Below are positions 26,639-35,529 of a DNA stretch of 64,000 bases, piece by piece. The notes under the pieces are model-generated. The model was given only the letters and a program-made list of their open reading frames with translations. It searched no databases and was not told the DNA's origin. The first letter of the stretch is position 1. Every line of letters starts with the position of its first letter. A program made the position numbers and the translations under genes. Source of the DNA: BS150m-G50 sp964501185 [NCBI: uncultured Bacteroidia bacterium] (GTDB lineage Bacteria > CAIWAD01 > BS150m-G50); the NCBI GenBank assembly GCA_964501185.1, contig CAZCRT010000014.1, positions 1 to 64,000 on the forward strand, written 5' to 3'.

Positions 26639-28675
26639 TTGCCTAAGAAAATCCTTTTTTCCAACTCCCGTAAGTCCCTCCGACAGTTCATCAACCTTCT
26701 GAAGACCCAGGATCAAACCTTTGTATTAGTAACAGCTGTGCTTATCGGTGTTGCCGGTGGCTATGCTGCGGTCGGAATCCAGTTTGCGATCAAGGAATTC
26801 CAACTCCTCTTCTGGCAGCATGAATACTCTCTGGAGTATATCCGCTCCCTTCCCTGGTGGTGGAAAGTTGCCGCTCCTGCAGTCGGTGGACTCGTTGTAG
26901 GATTGATAGTCCAGTTCGTGGCCAGGGAGGCAAAAGGGCATGGTGTCCCGGAAGTCATGGAGGCGATCCTGTTGAGGAATGGCCGCATCCGTCCCCGGGT
27001 AGTAATAGCCAAGCTTTTCGGATCGGCAATATATATCGCTTCCGGTGGTTCTGTCGGGCGTGAGGGCCCGGTAATCCAGATCGGTTCGGCAATCGGCTCC
27101 AGCGCCGGACAGTTGCTTGGCGCCAATACCAGCAGGATGCGTACTTTCGTAGCCTGTGGAGCTGCTGCCGGTATTGCTGCTGCTTTCAATGCCCCGGTAG
27201 CGGGAGCACTCTTCGCGATTGAAATTCTCCTGGGAGATATTGCGGTACTCCAGTTCAGTCCCATCGTTGTTGCCTCTGTCTCGGCAACAGTTGTATCACG
27301 TCATTACCTGGGCGACTACCCTGCTTTTTCTGTGCCACATTATGAAATGATAAGCGCCTGGGAGCTGGTGCTCTACTCCGGCCTCGGTGTTCTGAGTGGC
27401 CTGGTGGCAACCGGATTTATCAAGGTGCTCTACGCCTCAGAGGACTTTTTCGATCGTATCAGAATTCCGGACTCTATCAAAGGGGTTACGGGAGGAATAG
27501 CCATCGGTGCTATCGGTATTATGATACCTGAGATTTTCGGAGTGGGTTACGAGAGTATTGATGCGGCCCTGCACAGCAACATGCTCTGGAAGCTGGCACT
27601 GATGCTCGTTCTGGTGAAGATCATCGCCACTTCGATTTCGCTGGGATCGGGTGGTTCAGGCGGAATTTTCGCCCCGGCGCTTTTCCTGGGAGCAACTACC
27701 GGTGCGTTTTTTGGTGGCCTTGCCCACTACTTCTTCCCCACGATAACTGCCAATCCGGGTGCATATGCACTGGTAGGCATGGGTGGTGTCGTTGCGGCGG
27801 CTACTCAGGGGCCAATTACTGCGATACTGATCATCTTTGAGATGACTAATGACTACAAGACCATCCTGCCATTGATGCTGACCTGTATTGTCGGGACAAT
27901 CGTAGCCCTGAAGTTGAACAAGCACTCTATCTATACGCTGAAACTGTTCCGGCGGGGAATTGATCTCCAGAGAGGCCGGGAGGTAAATGTGCTGAAATCT
28001 GTCAGGGTAGAGGATGTGTATCACAAAAGCATCGAACGGGTTGATGAGACAGCTTCTTTCCCGGAAGTTGTCAACCGTATTTACAACAGTCAACACAGCT
28101 GTCTGCATGTGGTTGACAGCAACGGAAAGCTGACCGGTGTCATTTCAATGAATGAAATCCGGCAGACATTAACCGACTACGACCAGTTGAAGAATCTGTT
28201 GATAGCAGCTGATATCAGTAACGATACTGTCCTGTCTCTCACTCCGGAAGATAGACTCGATGAAGTTATGCACTCCTTTGGACGCTACCATCTGGATGAG
28301 ATGCCGGTACTCAATGAACAGGGTGACTTCCTGGGTACAGTACAGAAAACAGATGTGATACAAACCTATAACCGGTTAATTTCCCTTAAGGACATCAGTC
28401 ACGAGATAAGCGCCGGAATCAAGCATGCACAGAAGAAGGAAGCGGTACATGTCGTGGATAACTACTATGTAAAGGAGATCGAAGTTCCGGACCATTTTCA
28501 TGGTAAACGGATCGGTGAGTTGCATATCCGCAATGAATACAAAATTGAAATTCTGCTGATCTTCCCGACCAGAGAAAGCTCACAACCGATACATCCCAGT
28601 TTCAATTACCAGTTTGCCAGAGGAAACCGTATGCTTGTTTTTGGAGATGGAAAGGACCTGCTGCGGCTGGAGTGA
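26639..28675 (+). CDS. ClC family chloride channel/antiporter with CBS pair and TrkA-C-like domain
   Basis: 678 residues. The first 430 are the ClC membrane domain: GHGVPEVMEA, the gating-glutamate motif GREGPVIQIGSAIG and GSGGSGGIFAPALFLGA line the anion path. Two CBS domains follow (about 460-580), which usually sense adenine nucleotides. The last 80 residues (HFHGKRIGELHIRN...NRMLVFGDGKDLLRLE) resemble the C-terminal TrkA/RCK ligand-binding domain. Start is a TTG at 26639, 31 bases after the tRNA; no strong Shine-Dalgarno is visible. The first ClC motif has His where the E. coli protein has Ser (GSGIP), which may change ion preference. Confidence 0.9.
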   Translation: MPKKILFSNSRKSLRQFINLLKTQDQTFVLVTAVLIGVAGGYAAVGIQFAIKEFQLLFWQHEYSLEYIRSLPWWWKVAAPAVGGLVVGLIVQFVAREAKGHGVPEVMEAILLRNGRIRPRVVIAKLFGSAIYIASGGSVGREGPVIQIGSAIGSSAGQLLGANTSRMRTFVACGAAAGIAAAFNAPVAGALFAIEILLGDIAVLQFSPIVVASVSATVVSRHYLGDYPAFSVPHYEMISAWELVLYSGLGVLSGLVATGFIKVLYASEDFFDRIRIPDSIKGVTGGIAIGAIGIMIPEIFGVGYESIDAALHSNMLWKLALMLVLVKIIATSISLGSGGSGGIFAPALFLGATTGAFFGGLAHYFFPTITANPGAYALVGMGGVVAAATQGPITAILIIFEMTNDYKTILPLMLTCIVGTIVALKLNKHSIYTLKLFRRGIDLQRGREVNVLKSVRVEDVYHKSIERVDETASFPEVVNRIYNSQHSCLHVVDSNGKLTGVISMNEIRQTLTDYDQLKNLLIAADISNDTVLSLTPEDRLDEVMHSFGRYHLDEMPVLNEQGDFLGTVQKTDVIQTYNRLISLKDISHEISAGIKHAQKKEAVHVVDNYYVKEIEVPDHFHGKRIGELHIRNEYKIEILLIFPTRESSQPIHPSFNYQFARGNRMLVFGDGKDLLRLE

Positions 28676-28708
28676 GGGGGTTCGTCCAGAAAACCAGATT
28701 ACTCCACC

Positions 28709-30853
28709 CTACCCCATATCCACCCTGATCCGCCCATCAACAGCGATTCCACCCTGTCCCTCGTCATACAGGAAGAATGGATTGATATCCAGCTCCATGA
28801 CTTCATGGAAATCGGTCACCAGCTGCGAGATTCTGAGTAGTGATTCCTGTGCTGCAGCTGTATCGGCAGCCGTTTCCCCACGAATTCCTGTCAACAGTTT
28901 ATACCCCTTGATACCCTGTACGAGATCCCTGGCATCCACATCGGTAATCGGGGCAATCTTGAACTTCACATCCTTCAGCACTTCCACATAGATCCCACCC
29001 AGACCGAACATCAGAAGTGGCCCGATACCGGTATCAGTAGTCACACCAATGATGGTCTCTTTACCACTCGCTGCCATTTTCTGAATCAGGATACCATTGA
29101 TATCCTCCCCGGGGATCGCTGTCACAGCCGGATTGGACATGACATTATCCCAGGCTTCACGCAGCTCGGCTTCTGAGTTGATACCGAGTTTCACACCACC
29201 GGCATCAGATTTGTGGATCAGCTTCCGGGAGTCGATTTTTAATGCTACGGGATAACCAATTCTGCCGGATGCCTGTACTGCCTCTTCAACTTCATTACAG
29301 ATCGCGTATTCCGGAATTGTAATACCGTACGCTGACAGTATCTGGAATACTTCAACCTGGTTCAGGTGTTCACGATTCTCCTCCTGGGCATTATAGATTA
29401 TCTTCTGAACCAGCGCCCTGTCTACAGTGTAGTTCTGAATCTTACCCTGTGGTTTGTCACGCCAGTTCGCATAGCGGTTCAGAGCGGCCAGAGAGCGTAC
29501 AGCCGACTCGGGGTAGACATAGTTGGGGATTCCCTCTTCTGCCAGAACTTTGAGAGCTGCGTCACCCTGCCGCTCCCCCATAAAACAGGACACAACCGGT
29601 TTGCCATCCTGCTCCGCACACCCGGCAGCAATACCACCGGCAATATCCAGAGGATCTGCAGTAATCGGTGGTACAAAAATCACCAGGATACCATCAACTT
29701 CAGGATCATCCAGAGCGAACTGAATTGCCTGCTGGTACCGTTCTCCGTTGGCAGAGGCGATCATATCAACAGGGTTGTTGCAGCTACTCTCTTCCGGAAG
29801 TATCTGTTCCAGCGCCCTGGTTGTTTCCTCTGAAAATGTTGCTACCTGCAGCCCATAGTTCTCCAGAGCATCTGTTGCCAGAATACCGGGGCCTCCAGCA
29901 TTGCTGATGATGGCTATCCTGTCGCCGGATGAAGATGGCTGACTGATGAAAGCTTTGGCAATATCAAACAGCTCTTCCATGGTGTCGATCCGGATAATAC
30001 CAGCCTTATCAAACAACACATCTGTTATCAATTCCTGGCCGGCAATAGCCCCTGTATGTGAAGATGCCGCCAGAGCACCGCGGGCAGTTCTACCTGATTT
30101 CACCGCCAGAATCGGTTTGCGCCGGGAAACCTCCTCAGAGAGTTTTACAAAACTGCGGGGATTGCCGAAACTCTCCAGATACATCAATATCAGTTGTGTG
30201 TTGGGATCATCACGCCAGTATTCCAGCAGATCGTTACCGAAGATATCCGCTTTGTTTCCCAGTGAAACGAATTGCGACAGCCCCAGACCGTAGTCCTGCG
30301 CATTTTCGAGGATTGCAACACCCAGGGCGCCTGACTGTGACAGAAAACTGATCCCGCCGGGGCGGGGCCTTGTCGCAGCGAAAGTAGCGTTCATCTGAAC
30401 ACCTCTTTCTGTATTCAGAATCCCCATACAGTTCGGTCCAACCATCCGCATATTATACTTATGGACAATCCGCAGCAGTCTCTGTTCCAGCTCAATTCCG
30501 GCACCGCCTATCTCCCGGAAACCGGCTGTGATCACGACCAGCCCCTTGACCCCTTTACGGCCACACTCGTCGGCAACCTTGAGCACATGTTTCTTCTGGA
30601 CGACGATGATCGCGAGATCGACATCTTCTTCAATATCGAGAACAGAGGGGTAGGCTTTCATCGACAGGATGTGTGGTTCCTGAGGGTTTACCGGGAATAT
30701 CACACCCTGGAATTCGTTTTGCAGCAGATTGTGGAGTATCTCCCGTCCGATTTTTCCAGGATTTGTGGAAGCACCGATAACGGCTATTGAATCGGGGCGA
30801 AATATTTTATCCAGCGATCTGGTGTCTAAATCCTGCTTGCTATTAGCGGTCAT
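28709..30853 (-). CDS. ADP-forming acyl-CoA synthetase (acetate-CoA ligase), alpha-beta fusion
   Basis: 714 residues. The enzyme turns acyl-CoA, ADP and phosphate into acid, CoA and ATP, the ATP-yielding last step of amino-acid and sugar fermentation. Order: a CoA-binding Rossmann domain (DSIAVIGASTNPGKIG), succinyl-CoA-ligase-like domains with the catalytic histidine in SSHTGAIAG (about residue 257), then the ATP-grasp beta part (YPVALKIDSRKLIHKSDAGG, DINPFFLYDEG). Both halves are in one chain, as in many bacterial and some archaeal enzymes. It is transcribed away from the PduS-like gene. Its partner for acyl-CoA supply could be the oxidoreductase at 13-15 kb. A related protein acetyltransferase is less likely since no GNAT domain is present. 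Confidence 0.9.
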   Translation of the reverse strand: MTANSKQDLDTRSLDKIFRPDSIAVIGASTNPGKIGREILHNLLQNEFQGVIFPVNPQEPHILSMKAYPSVLDIEEDVDLAIIVVQKKHVLKVADECGRKGVKGLVVITAGFREIGGAGIELEQRLLRIVHKYNMRMVGPNCMGILNTERGVQMNATFAATRPRPGGISFLSQSGALGVAILENAQDYGLGLSQFVSLGNKADIFGNDLLEYWRDDPNTQLILMYLESFGNPRSFVKLSEEVSRRKPILAVKSGRTARGALAASSHTGAIAGQELITDVLFDKAGIIRIDTMEELFDIAKAFISQPSSSGDRIAIISNAGGPGILATDALENYGLQVATFSEETTRALEQILPEESSCNNPVDMIASANGERYQQAIQFALDDPEVDGILVIFVPPITADPLDIAGGIAAGCAEQDGKPVVSCFMGERQGDAALKVLAEEGIPNYVYPESAVRSLAALNRYANWRDKPQGKIQNYTVDRALVQKIIYNAQEENREHLNQVEVFQILSAYGITIPEYAICNEVEEAVQASGRIGYPVALKIDSRKLIHKSDAGGVKLGINSEAELREAWDNVMSNPAVTAIPGEDINGILIQKMAASGKETIIGVTTDTGIGPLLMFGLGGIYVEVLKDVKFKIAPITDVDARDLVQGIKGYKLLTGIRGETAADTAAAQESLLRISQLVTDFHEVMELDINPFFLYDEGQGGIAVDGRIRVDMG

Positions 30854-30951
30854 TTTTCTTCCTTTTCAAGTTCACAGATGTTGCGTGGGAAGCGTATTTT
30901 CCAATACTTCTGGTCATCTTCAGTTTGAAAAGAAAGCAGATCACTTCGCGA

Positions 30952-32265
30952 ATGTCAACTGCAACCTTGGTAGATAAAGTCAGACAGGCAGGTGTTATCG
31001 GGGCTGGTGGCGCCGGTTTTCCAACTTATGTCAAAATTGCTGAACCGGTAGAAACACTTATCATAAACGGGGCTGAATGCGAACCACTTCTGCACAAAGA
31101 CAACGCCCTGATGCAACATTTCACAGAGGAGCTCGCACAGGGAATCGCACTCCTTCAGGAGAAGCTAAAGCCTGAACGGACTGTTATCGGAATCAAGCAG
31201 AAGAACGCTCATTCTATCAGCAGGGTACTGGCAGTCGCTGATAGAATCGGCCTGGAGATATTTCAACTGGAGGATTATTATCCTGCAGGGGATGAAGTCA
31301 ATCTCGTTTATGAAGTAACAGGCAAGGTGATCCCCCCGGCAGGAATCCCGCTTGCGTTGAATATCGTAGTGCTGAATGTTGAAACTGTAATCAATGTATA
31401 TCTTGCCAACCGGAATAAACCTGTCACACATTCAATGGTTACGATCACCGGTGCAGTACGGAAACCTGCTACCAGCCTGCTTCCAGTAGGGCTCTCTATC
31501 CGAAAGGCAATAGAATTTGCCGGGGGAGCTTCACTGCGTGACTATCTGGTTATCGACGGTGGCCCCATGATGGGGAAAGTAGTGCAGGATCTTGATATTC
31601 CGGTTGAGAAAACGAGCTCCGGTTTTATTGTGATTCCGAGATCACACGGATATGTCAGCAGGCAGCTGGTAACCCCGGAACAACGAACCAGAATTGGCCG
31701 TTCTGTCTGTGACCAGTGCAACATGTGTACGCAGTTGTGCCCCCGCTATCTGCTGGGGTTTACTGTAGAACCACACCGCGTGATGCGGCATCAACAGACA
31801 ATTGACACAGCCCCGGTATCCCGCTGGGGCGAACTGTGCTGTGAATGCGGTCTCTGTTCCCTGGTCAGCTGTCCGGAGAATCTCGATCCCCGCCTGGCCT
31901 GCCAGCTATCCAAGGTATCACTGCATGAGAAGGGTGAGAAGTACAATGGGCCGACAGCAGCTGTACCACACCCTCTGGGGGAATACCGTAAACTTTCCAG
32001 CCAGCAGGTTATCCGGCGCCTGGGTTTGTCAGAATTTCAGAAGCAGGCACCCTTCCGGGAATTCAGCGACGATACCGGAGTCCTGAAAATCAGGCTGAAT
32101 CAACATATTGGAACTAAAGCTTCACCTGAAGTAGAAGTTGGTGAAAAAGTATCCGCCGGCCAGTTACTGGCATCTGTTCCTGCAGACAAACTGGGTGTCG
32201 GTGTTCATTCACCTGCTTCCGGAACTGTTGCCGGCATCAACTCAGAAGAGATTATAATCCAATGA
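30952..32265 (+). CDS. PduS-like/RnfC-like microcompartment flavo-iron-sulfur reductase
   Basis: 437 residues from the ATG at 30952; the frame is open to a TTG at 30925 without better support. It starts with the RnfC/PduS NADH-binding loop GVIGAGGAGFPTYVK, has NGAECEPLLHKDN, an SLBB-like middle, two [4Fe-4S] sites (CDQCNMCTQLCP, and CCECGLCSLVSCP with a later C) and a biotinyl-like C-terminal fold (GTKASPEVEVGEKVSAGQLL). PduS is the cobalamin reductase of 1,2-propanediol-utilising microcompartments; related proteins carry electrons in other compartments. Its stop overlaps the start of the shell gene (ATGA), as in pduST order. Confidence 0.9.
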   Translation: MSTATLVDKVRQAGVIGAGGAGFPTYVKIAEPVETLIINGAECEPLLHKDNALMQHFTEELAQGIALLQEKLKPERTVIGIKQKNAHSISRVLAVADRIGLEIFQLEDYYPAGDEVNLVYEVTGKVIPPAGIPLALNIVVLNVETVINVYLANRNKPVTHSMVTITGAVRKPATSLLPVGLSIRKAIEFAGGASLRDYLVIDGGPMMGKVVQDLDIPVEKTSSGFIVIPRSHGYVSRQLVTPEQRTRIGRSVCDQCNMCTQLCPRYLLGFTVEPHRVMRHQQTIDTAPVSRWGELCCECGLCSLVSCPENLDPRLACQLSKVSLHEKGEKYNGPTAAVPHPLGEYRKLSSQQVIRRLGLSEFQKQAPFREFSDDTGVLKIRLNQHIGTKASPEVEVGEKVSAGQLLASVPADKLGVGVHSPASGTVAGINSEEIIIQ

Positions 32266-32810
32266 TTACTTCACTCGGCATTATAGAGTTCACTTCGATT
32301 GCATCAGGAATTGCGGCAGCTGATGCCATGCTGAAAGCTGCAGATGTCACACTGCTCATCTCAAGAACGATCTGTCCTGGAAAGTTCATGAACATGATAA
32401 GTGGGGATGTAGCTGCAGTACGTTCTTCGATTGAGGCGGCCGAGCAGCTTGCAACCAGCGAAGTTGTGGACACATTTATTGTTGCCAATATCCATCCGAC
32501 AATCGTTCCCGCAATTCAGGGGCTCAACAACGTAGAGAACATTGAAGCACTGGGCGTTATTGAATCCTTCTCAATAGCCTCACTGGTTGAGGCAGCAGAT
32601 CAGGCTGTCAAGACCGCTAAAGTGCAGATTCTCGAATTACGACTGGCGATTGCAATTGGTGGTAAGGGATTTGTTACACTGTGTGGCGATGTCGCTGCCG
32701 TTACTTCTGCTGTAAACACCGGTGCCAGTTATGTAGCACAAAAAGGTTTACTGGTTAACAAAGTCGTGATTCCACAACCACGCGCTGAAATCCTCAGGGA
32801 ATACATATAA
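32262..32810 (+). CDS. PduT-like tandem-BMC shell protein with cluster-binding cysteine
   Basis: 182 residues made of two BMC folds (about 4-90 and 96-180; each begins with a G-(I/V)-I-E-F/S type strand). PduT forms pseudohexameric trimers with a pore that holds a [4Fe-4S] cluster bound by Cys38; here residue 38 is also Cys (SRTICPGKF). It thus probably moves electrons across a microcompartment shell with the PduS-like partner. It overlaps that gene by 4 bases. No other shell or encapsulated-enzyme gene is visible in this window, so the rest of the compartment must lie elsewhere or the pair acts alone. Confidence 0.9.
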   Translation: MITSLGIIEFTSIASGIAAADAMLKAADVTLLISRTICPGKFMNMISGDVAAVRSSIEAAEQLATSEVVDTFIVANIHPTIVPAIQGLNNVENIEALGVIESFSIASLVEAADQAVKTAKVQILELRLAIAIGGKGFVTLCGDVAAVTSAVNTGASYVAQKGLLVNKVVIPQPRAEILREYI

Positions 32811-32845
32811 AAAGGACTCCCGAAAGCGCTCACTCCCGGAAGTCC
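32809..32845 (-). terminator. hairpin with T-run on the minus strand, first copy
   Basis: Arms GGACTCCCG (32814-32822) and CGGAAGTCC (32837-32845) with one mismatch; the A-run 32809-32813 gives a T-run on the minus strand. It lies immediately after the PduT-like stop but is oriented for minus-strand transcripts. It is a near copy, in the same orientation, of the terminator at 33211-33245. Confidence 0.6.
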
Positions 32846-32880
32846 ACATTATATCTAATAACCCTGCCTCTTAACTAACC

Positions 32881-32940
32881 CTACACATCATTCCTCACTT
32901 CTACACGTCATTCCTAATCTCCACACGTCATTCCCGCGAA
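32881..32940. repeat. three 20-bp tandem copies
   Basis: CTACACATCATTCCTCACTT, CTACACGTCATTCCTAATCT and CCACACGTCATTCCCGCGAA follow one another exactly. The third copy leads into the left arm of the 30-bp inverted repeat, as if the end of the element had been copied. Confidence 0.8.
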
Positions 32941-33188
32941 GGCGGGAATCCAGGAGCATTCAACATGAAAACACCTTCTGTATGTATCATAGCGTTCTGT
33001 CACCCCGGTTTAAAGCCCAGAGGCTGTGACACTATGTTGACATAAGTAACGGTGGGTGCATCAGCTGGTGTATTTAAAGCGCATCCTGATTCCTAAGCAC
33101 CATTCTCAACTGACTCAGTTTTGGGCTTACTCATACGATACTTCAAGCGATTGAAACACTGGATTCCCGCCTTCGCGGGAATGACGTG
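32924..33188. mobile_element. MITE-like element with perfect 30-bp terminal inverted repeats
   Basis: The left arm 32924-32953 (starting CACGTCATTCCCGCGAAGGC) and the right arm 33159-33188 (ending GGGAATGACGTG) are exact reverse complements. Each arm is itself a hairpin built on ATTCCCGC-GAAG-GCGGGAAT, a palindrome common in intergenic regions of many bacteria and like the dRS3 core of Neisseria. The 205-base interior encodes nothing obvious. A small non-autonomous element, or two copies of a palindromic repeat in opposite orientation, both fit. Confidence 0.65.
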
Positions 33189-33210
33189 AGTACAAATGGG
33201 CGTTATACAT

Positions 33211-33245
33211 AAAAAGACTTCCGGAAGCGTTTACTCCCGGAAGTC
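33211..33245 (-). terminator. rho-independent terminator of hflKC
   Basis: Arms GACTTCCGG (33216-33224) and CCGGAAGTC (33237-33245), perfect 9 bp; A-run 33211-33215 gives T5 on the minus strand. It lies 25 bases after the hflC stop. Confidence 0.85.
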
Positions 33246-33269
33246 ATTATGTCATTCAATCAAACTACA

Positions 33270-34202
33270 CTACTTCCCTGACGCTGATTCCAGATACTGC
33301 AGGAATTCACTATCTGTCTGCAGCACCAGTGTTGTCAAACTGTCGATCATCAGTTGGTATGCTTCAAGTGAACGGGAAAACTGGTAAAACTCGGGATCGC
33401 GATTGTAGGCTTCAGCGTAGATCGCCGTAGCCTCAGCATCGGCAGCACCGATTTTTTCCTGGGCAACCCGGTAGGCCTCCGAAGAAATCAGCTGCAATTC
33501 CTTCTCCATCTCACCATTGATCTCGGCACTGCTCCCTCTTCCCTCTGAACGCAATTTCTCAGCAATTCGCTGCCGCTCAGAAATCATACGGTCATAGACT
33601 TTCCGCAATACTTCGTCGATATAGAGCAGCCGTTTGATTCTCAAGTCGACCAGTTCAATACCGTAATCCTGGACAATTGCTGATGCTTTCTCCAGAATCC
33701 GGCTCTGAATTACACTTCTACCAACGGCAATATCAGGAATCTCACCCTGCTCAAAATCTTCCAGGTCAACGGTTAATTCGAGTTCCCGGTTAGTATTACG
33801 GACAATCTCGATAATATCCACATTGGCGATAGCGTTACGGGCTTCACCATCGAGGATATCATCCAGCCGTGATTGCGCACTGACTTCATTCTGTACTGTC
33901 TCGTAGAAGCGCAGCGGATCCGCAATACGCCAGCGTGCGTAGGTATCCACCATGATATATTTCTTATCACGGGTAGGAATCTGGTTGGGATAACCATCCC
34001 ACTCCAACCAGCGCTTCTCAAAGAAAATCGCCCTTTGAATCAGCGGGACCTTGAATTTTATTCCTGCGTTTACAATCGGTTCGCCAACAGGTTTACCGAA
34101 CTGGGTAATTACTACCTGCTCCGTCTCGCTCACAATGAACAGGCCGGAAGAAACCACGATCAGGATGAATATTGCAATTATGCCCCATAGAATGCGTTTC
34201 AT
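33270..34202 (-). CDS. hflC: HflC, SPFH/band-7 membrane protease regulator
   Basis: 310 residues. One N-terminal membrane anchor (ILWGIIAIFILIVVSSGLFIV) is followed by an SPFH/band-7 domain (ETEQVVITQFGKP...AGIKFKVPLIQ) and a coiled-coil part (VYDRMISERQRIAEKLRSEG). HflC with HflK forms a periplasm-facing cage around FtsH and regulates its proteolysis. The start overlaps the hflK stop by 4 bases, the normal hflKC arrangement. Transcription ends at the terminator 33211-33245. Confidence 0.94.
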   Translation of the reverse strand: MKRILWGIIAIFILIVVSSGLFIVSETEQVVITQFGKPVGEPIVNAGIKFKVPLIQRAIFFEKRWLEWDGYPNQIPTRDKKYIMVDTYARWRIADPLRFYETVQNEVSAQSRLDDILDGEARNAIANVDIIEIVRNTNRELELTVDLEDFEQGEIPDIAVGRSVIQSRILEKASAIVQDYGIELVDLRIKRLLYIDEVLRKVYDRMISERQRIAEKLRSEGRGSSAEINGEMEKELQLISSEAYRVAQEKIGAADAEATAIYAEAYNRDPEFYQFSRSLEAYQLMIDSLTTLVLQTDSEFLQYLESASGK

Positions 34203-35176
34203 TTGATCACCTCCCCACTCAGGTTGAGAAGCGGTAAAACACCAGAAAGATCGTCGTCGATCAAGACCTTGTTCCTCACTTCCGGAAGTACACCGGTAAC
34301 CATTTCGAGATACATCCGCTGCCTGGTTACACTTTTTGCTTTGCGGTACTCGTTATATATCGAGATGAACCGCGCTGCTTCACCCTGAGCACGATTTACC
34401 CTGTTCAGAGCATACCCTTCTGCATTCAGAATCGTCTGTGCTGCTTCACCACGCGCTCTCGGGATAACCTGATTATAGGCAGCCCGTGCCTGGTTGATCA
34501 GCTGCTCTTTTTCCTGTTGTGCCTGATTGACCTCGTTGAATGATGCTTTTACCGGATCCGGGGGATTCACATCCTGTAGTACTACTACCTGGATATTGAT
34601 CCCCAGCTCGTAAGAATCGACAATGCTCTGCAGAAGCTCTCTTACGGCCAATGCTACCTCTTCACGGCCTGTGGTCAGAACCTCGGTTACACTACGGTCA
34701 CCAACGATTTGCCGCATAGCAGACTCACTGGCGCTGCGTAATGTCTCTTCCGGCTGTCTCGCCTTGAACAGAAAACGTACCGGATCGCTGATTCGATACT
34801 GTACAATCCACTCTACTTCGGCACAACTCAGATCACCGGTCAGCATCAACGATTCATTCTCGTATTTACGGCTGTCGTATCTCGTCTTCACACCAGCTTT
34901 GAGAGTCCTGAAACCAAACTCCTGTTTCAGCTGACGTTTGACCGGAACCTTGATTACCGTTTCCACACCAAATGGCACCTTGAAATGCAAACCCGGCTGA
35001 GTAATACGGGTGTATTTGCCAAAAGTCAGGACGACACCGGTTTCATGTGGTTCGATTGAATAGAAACCTGTCCCGAGAAAAATCATGACTAACAGCACAA
35101 TCAATCCACCCCAAATAAACGAGGGCTTTAATTTGGGTATTTTAATCTCTTTGAGATCGGGAAATTCATTTTCCAT
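34199..35176 (-). CDS. hflK: HflK, SPFH/band-7 membrane protease regulator
   Basis: 325 residues. N-terminal cytoplasmic stretch, a membrane helix (FIWGGLIVLLVMIFLGTGF), then the SPFH domain (IEPHETGVVLTFGKYTRITQPGLHFKVP) and the HflK-type helix with QAQQEKEQLINQARAAYN-like coiled coil. It is the HflC partner. The palindrome ACTTCCGGAAGT occurs at 34278-34289, where it encodes LPEV. 35177-35529 upstream holds the divergent promoter area; I saw only a short palindrome CCCTGATTCAGGG there and nothing else. Confidence 0.94.
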   Translation of the reverse strand: MENEFPDLKEIKIPKLKPSFIWGGLIVLLVMIFLGTGFYSIEPHETGVVLTFGKYTRITQPGLHFKVPFGVETVIKVPVKRQLKQEFGFRTLKAGVKTRYDSRKYENESLMLTGDLSCAEVEWIVQYRISDPVRFLFKARQPEETLRSASESAMRQIVGDRSVTEVLTTGREEVALAVRELLQSIVDSYELGINIQVVVLQDVNPPDPVKASFNEVNQAQQEKEQLINQARAAYNQVIPRARGEAAQTILNAEGYALNRVNRAQGEAARFISIYNEYRKAKSVTRQRMYLEMVTGVLPEVRNKVLIDDDLSGVLPLLNLSGEVIK

Positions 35177-35529
35177 ACTTCTACCTCACTGTATTCCTGT
35201 TTTAAAACCACTTCTCCTGAAATTGCAGCATTGTGTTTCGGTCAATCTAAGCCCACCCCCTGATTCAGGGAGCAGCTTCTAAGAACCTGATCATCTGCGT
35301 CGTTATAATATCATTCTGTACCGGTTTATCCAATAACTTCCTTGTCCTCCATGCCCGGGGCAACATATGAGTCTGTGAGAACAGGATAACTGACATCAGC
35401 GACCAATTTCTTTGACAAGAATGGAGTGTTTGCTAGCTTATGCGGATGAATAACAGCATTTCAGAAGTATATAGTATTGCTAGAAATAAATGGCCGTTAC
35501 AAAATCGCTCTTCTAAGCAATACTATGGG

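Larger units (their letters stand above)
32811..33269. other. noncoding patch of repeats between convergent operons
   Basis: About 460 bases with no gene. It holds two similar hairpins (32809-32845, 33211-33245), three 20-bp tandem copies (32881-32940), and a perfect 30-bp inverted repeat (32924-32953 with 33159-33188) whose ends enclose 205 bases of unrecognised sequence. Confidence 0.75.

Noticed and set aside
32881-33188. CRISPR or attachment site in the repeat patch
   Set aside because: Units are 20 bp without spacers, and no integrase or recombinase is near.
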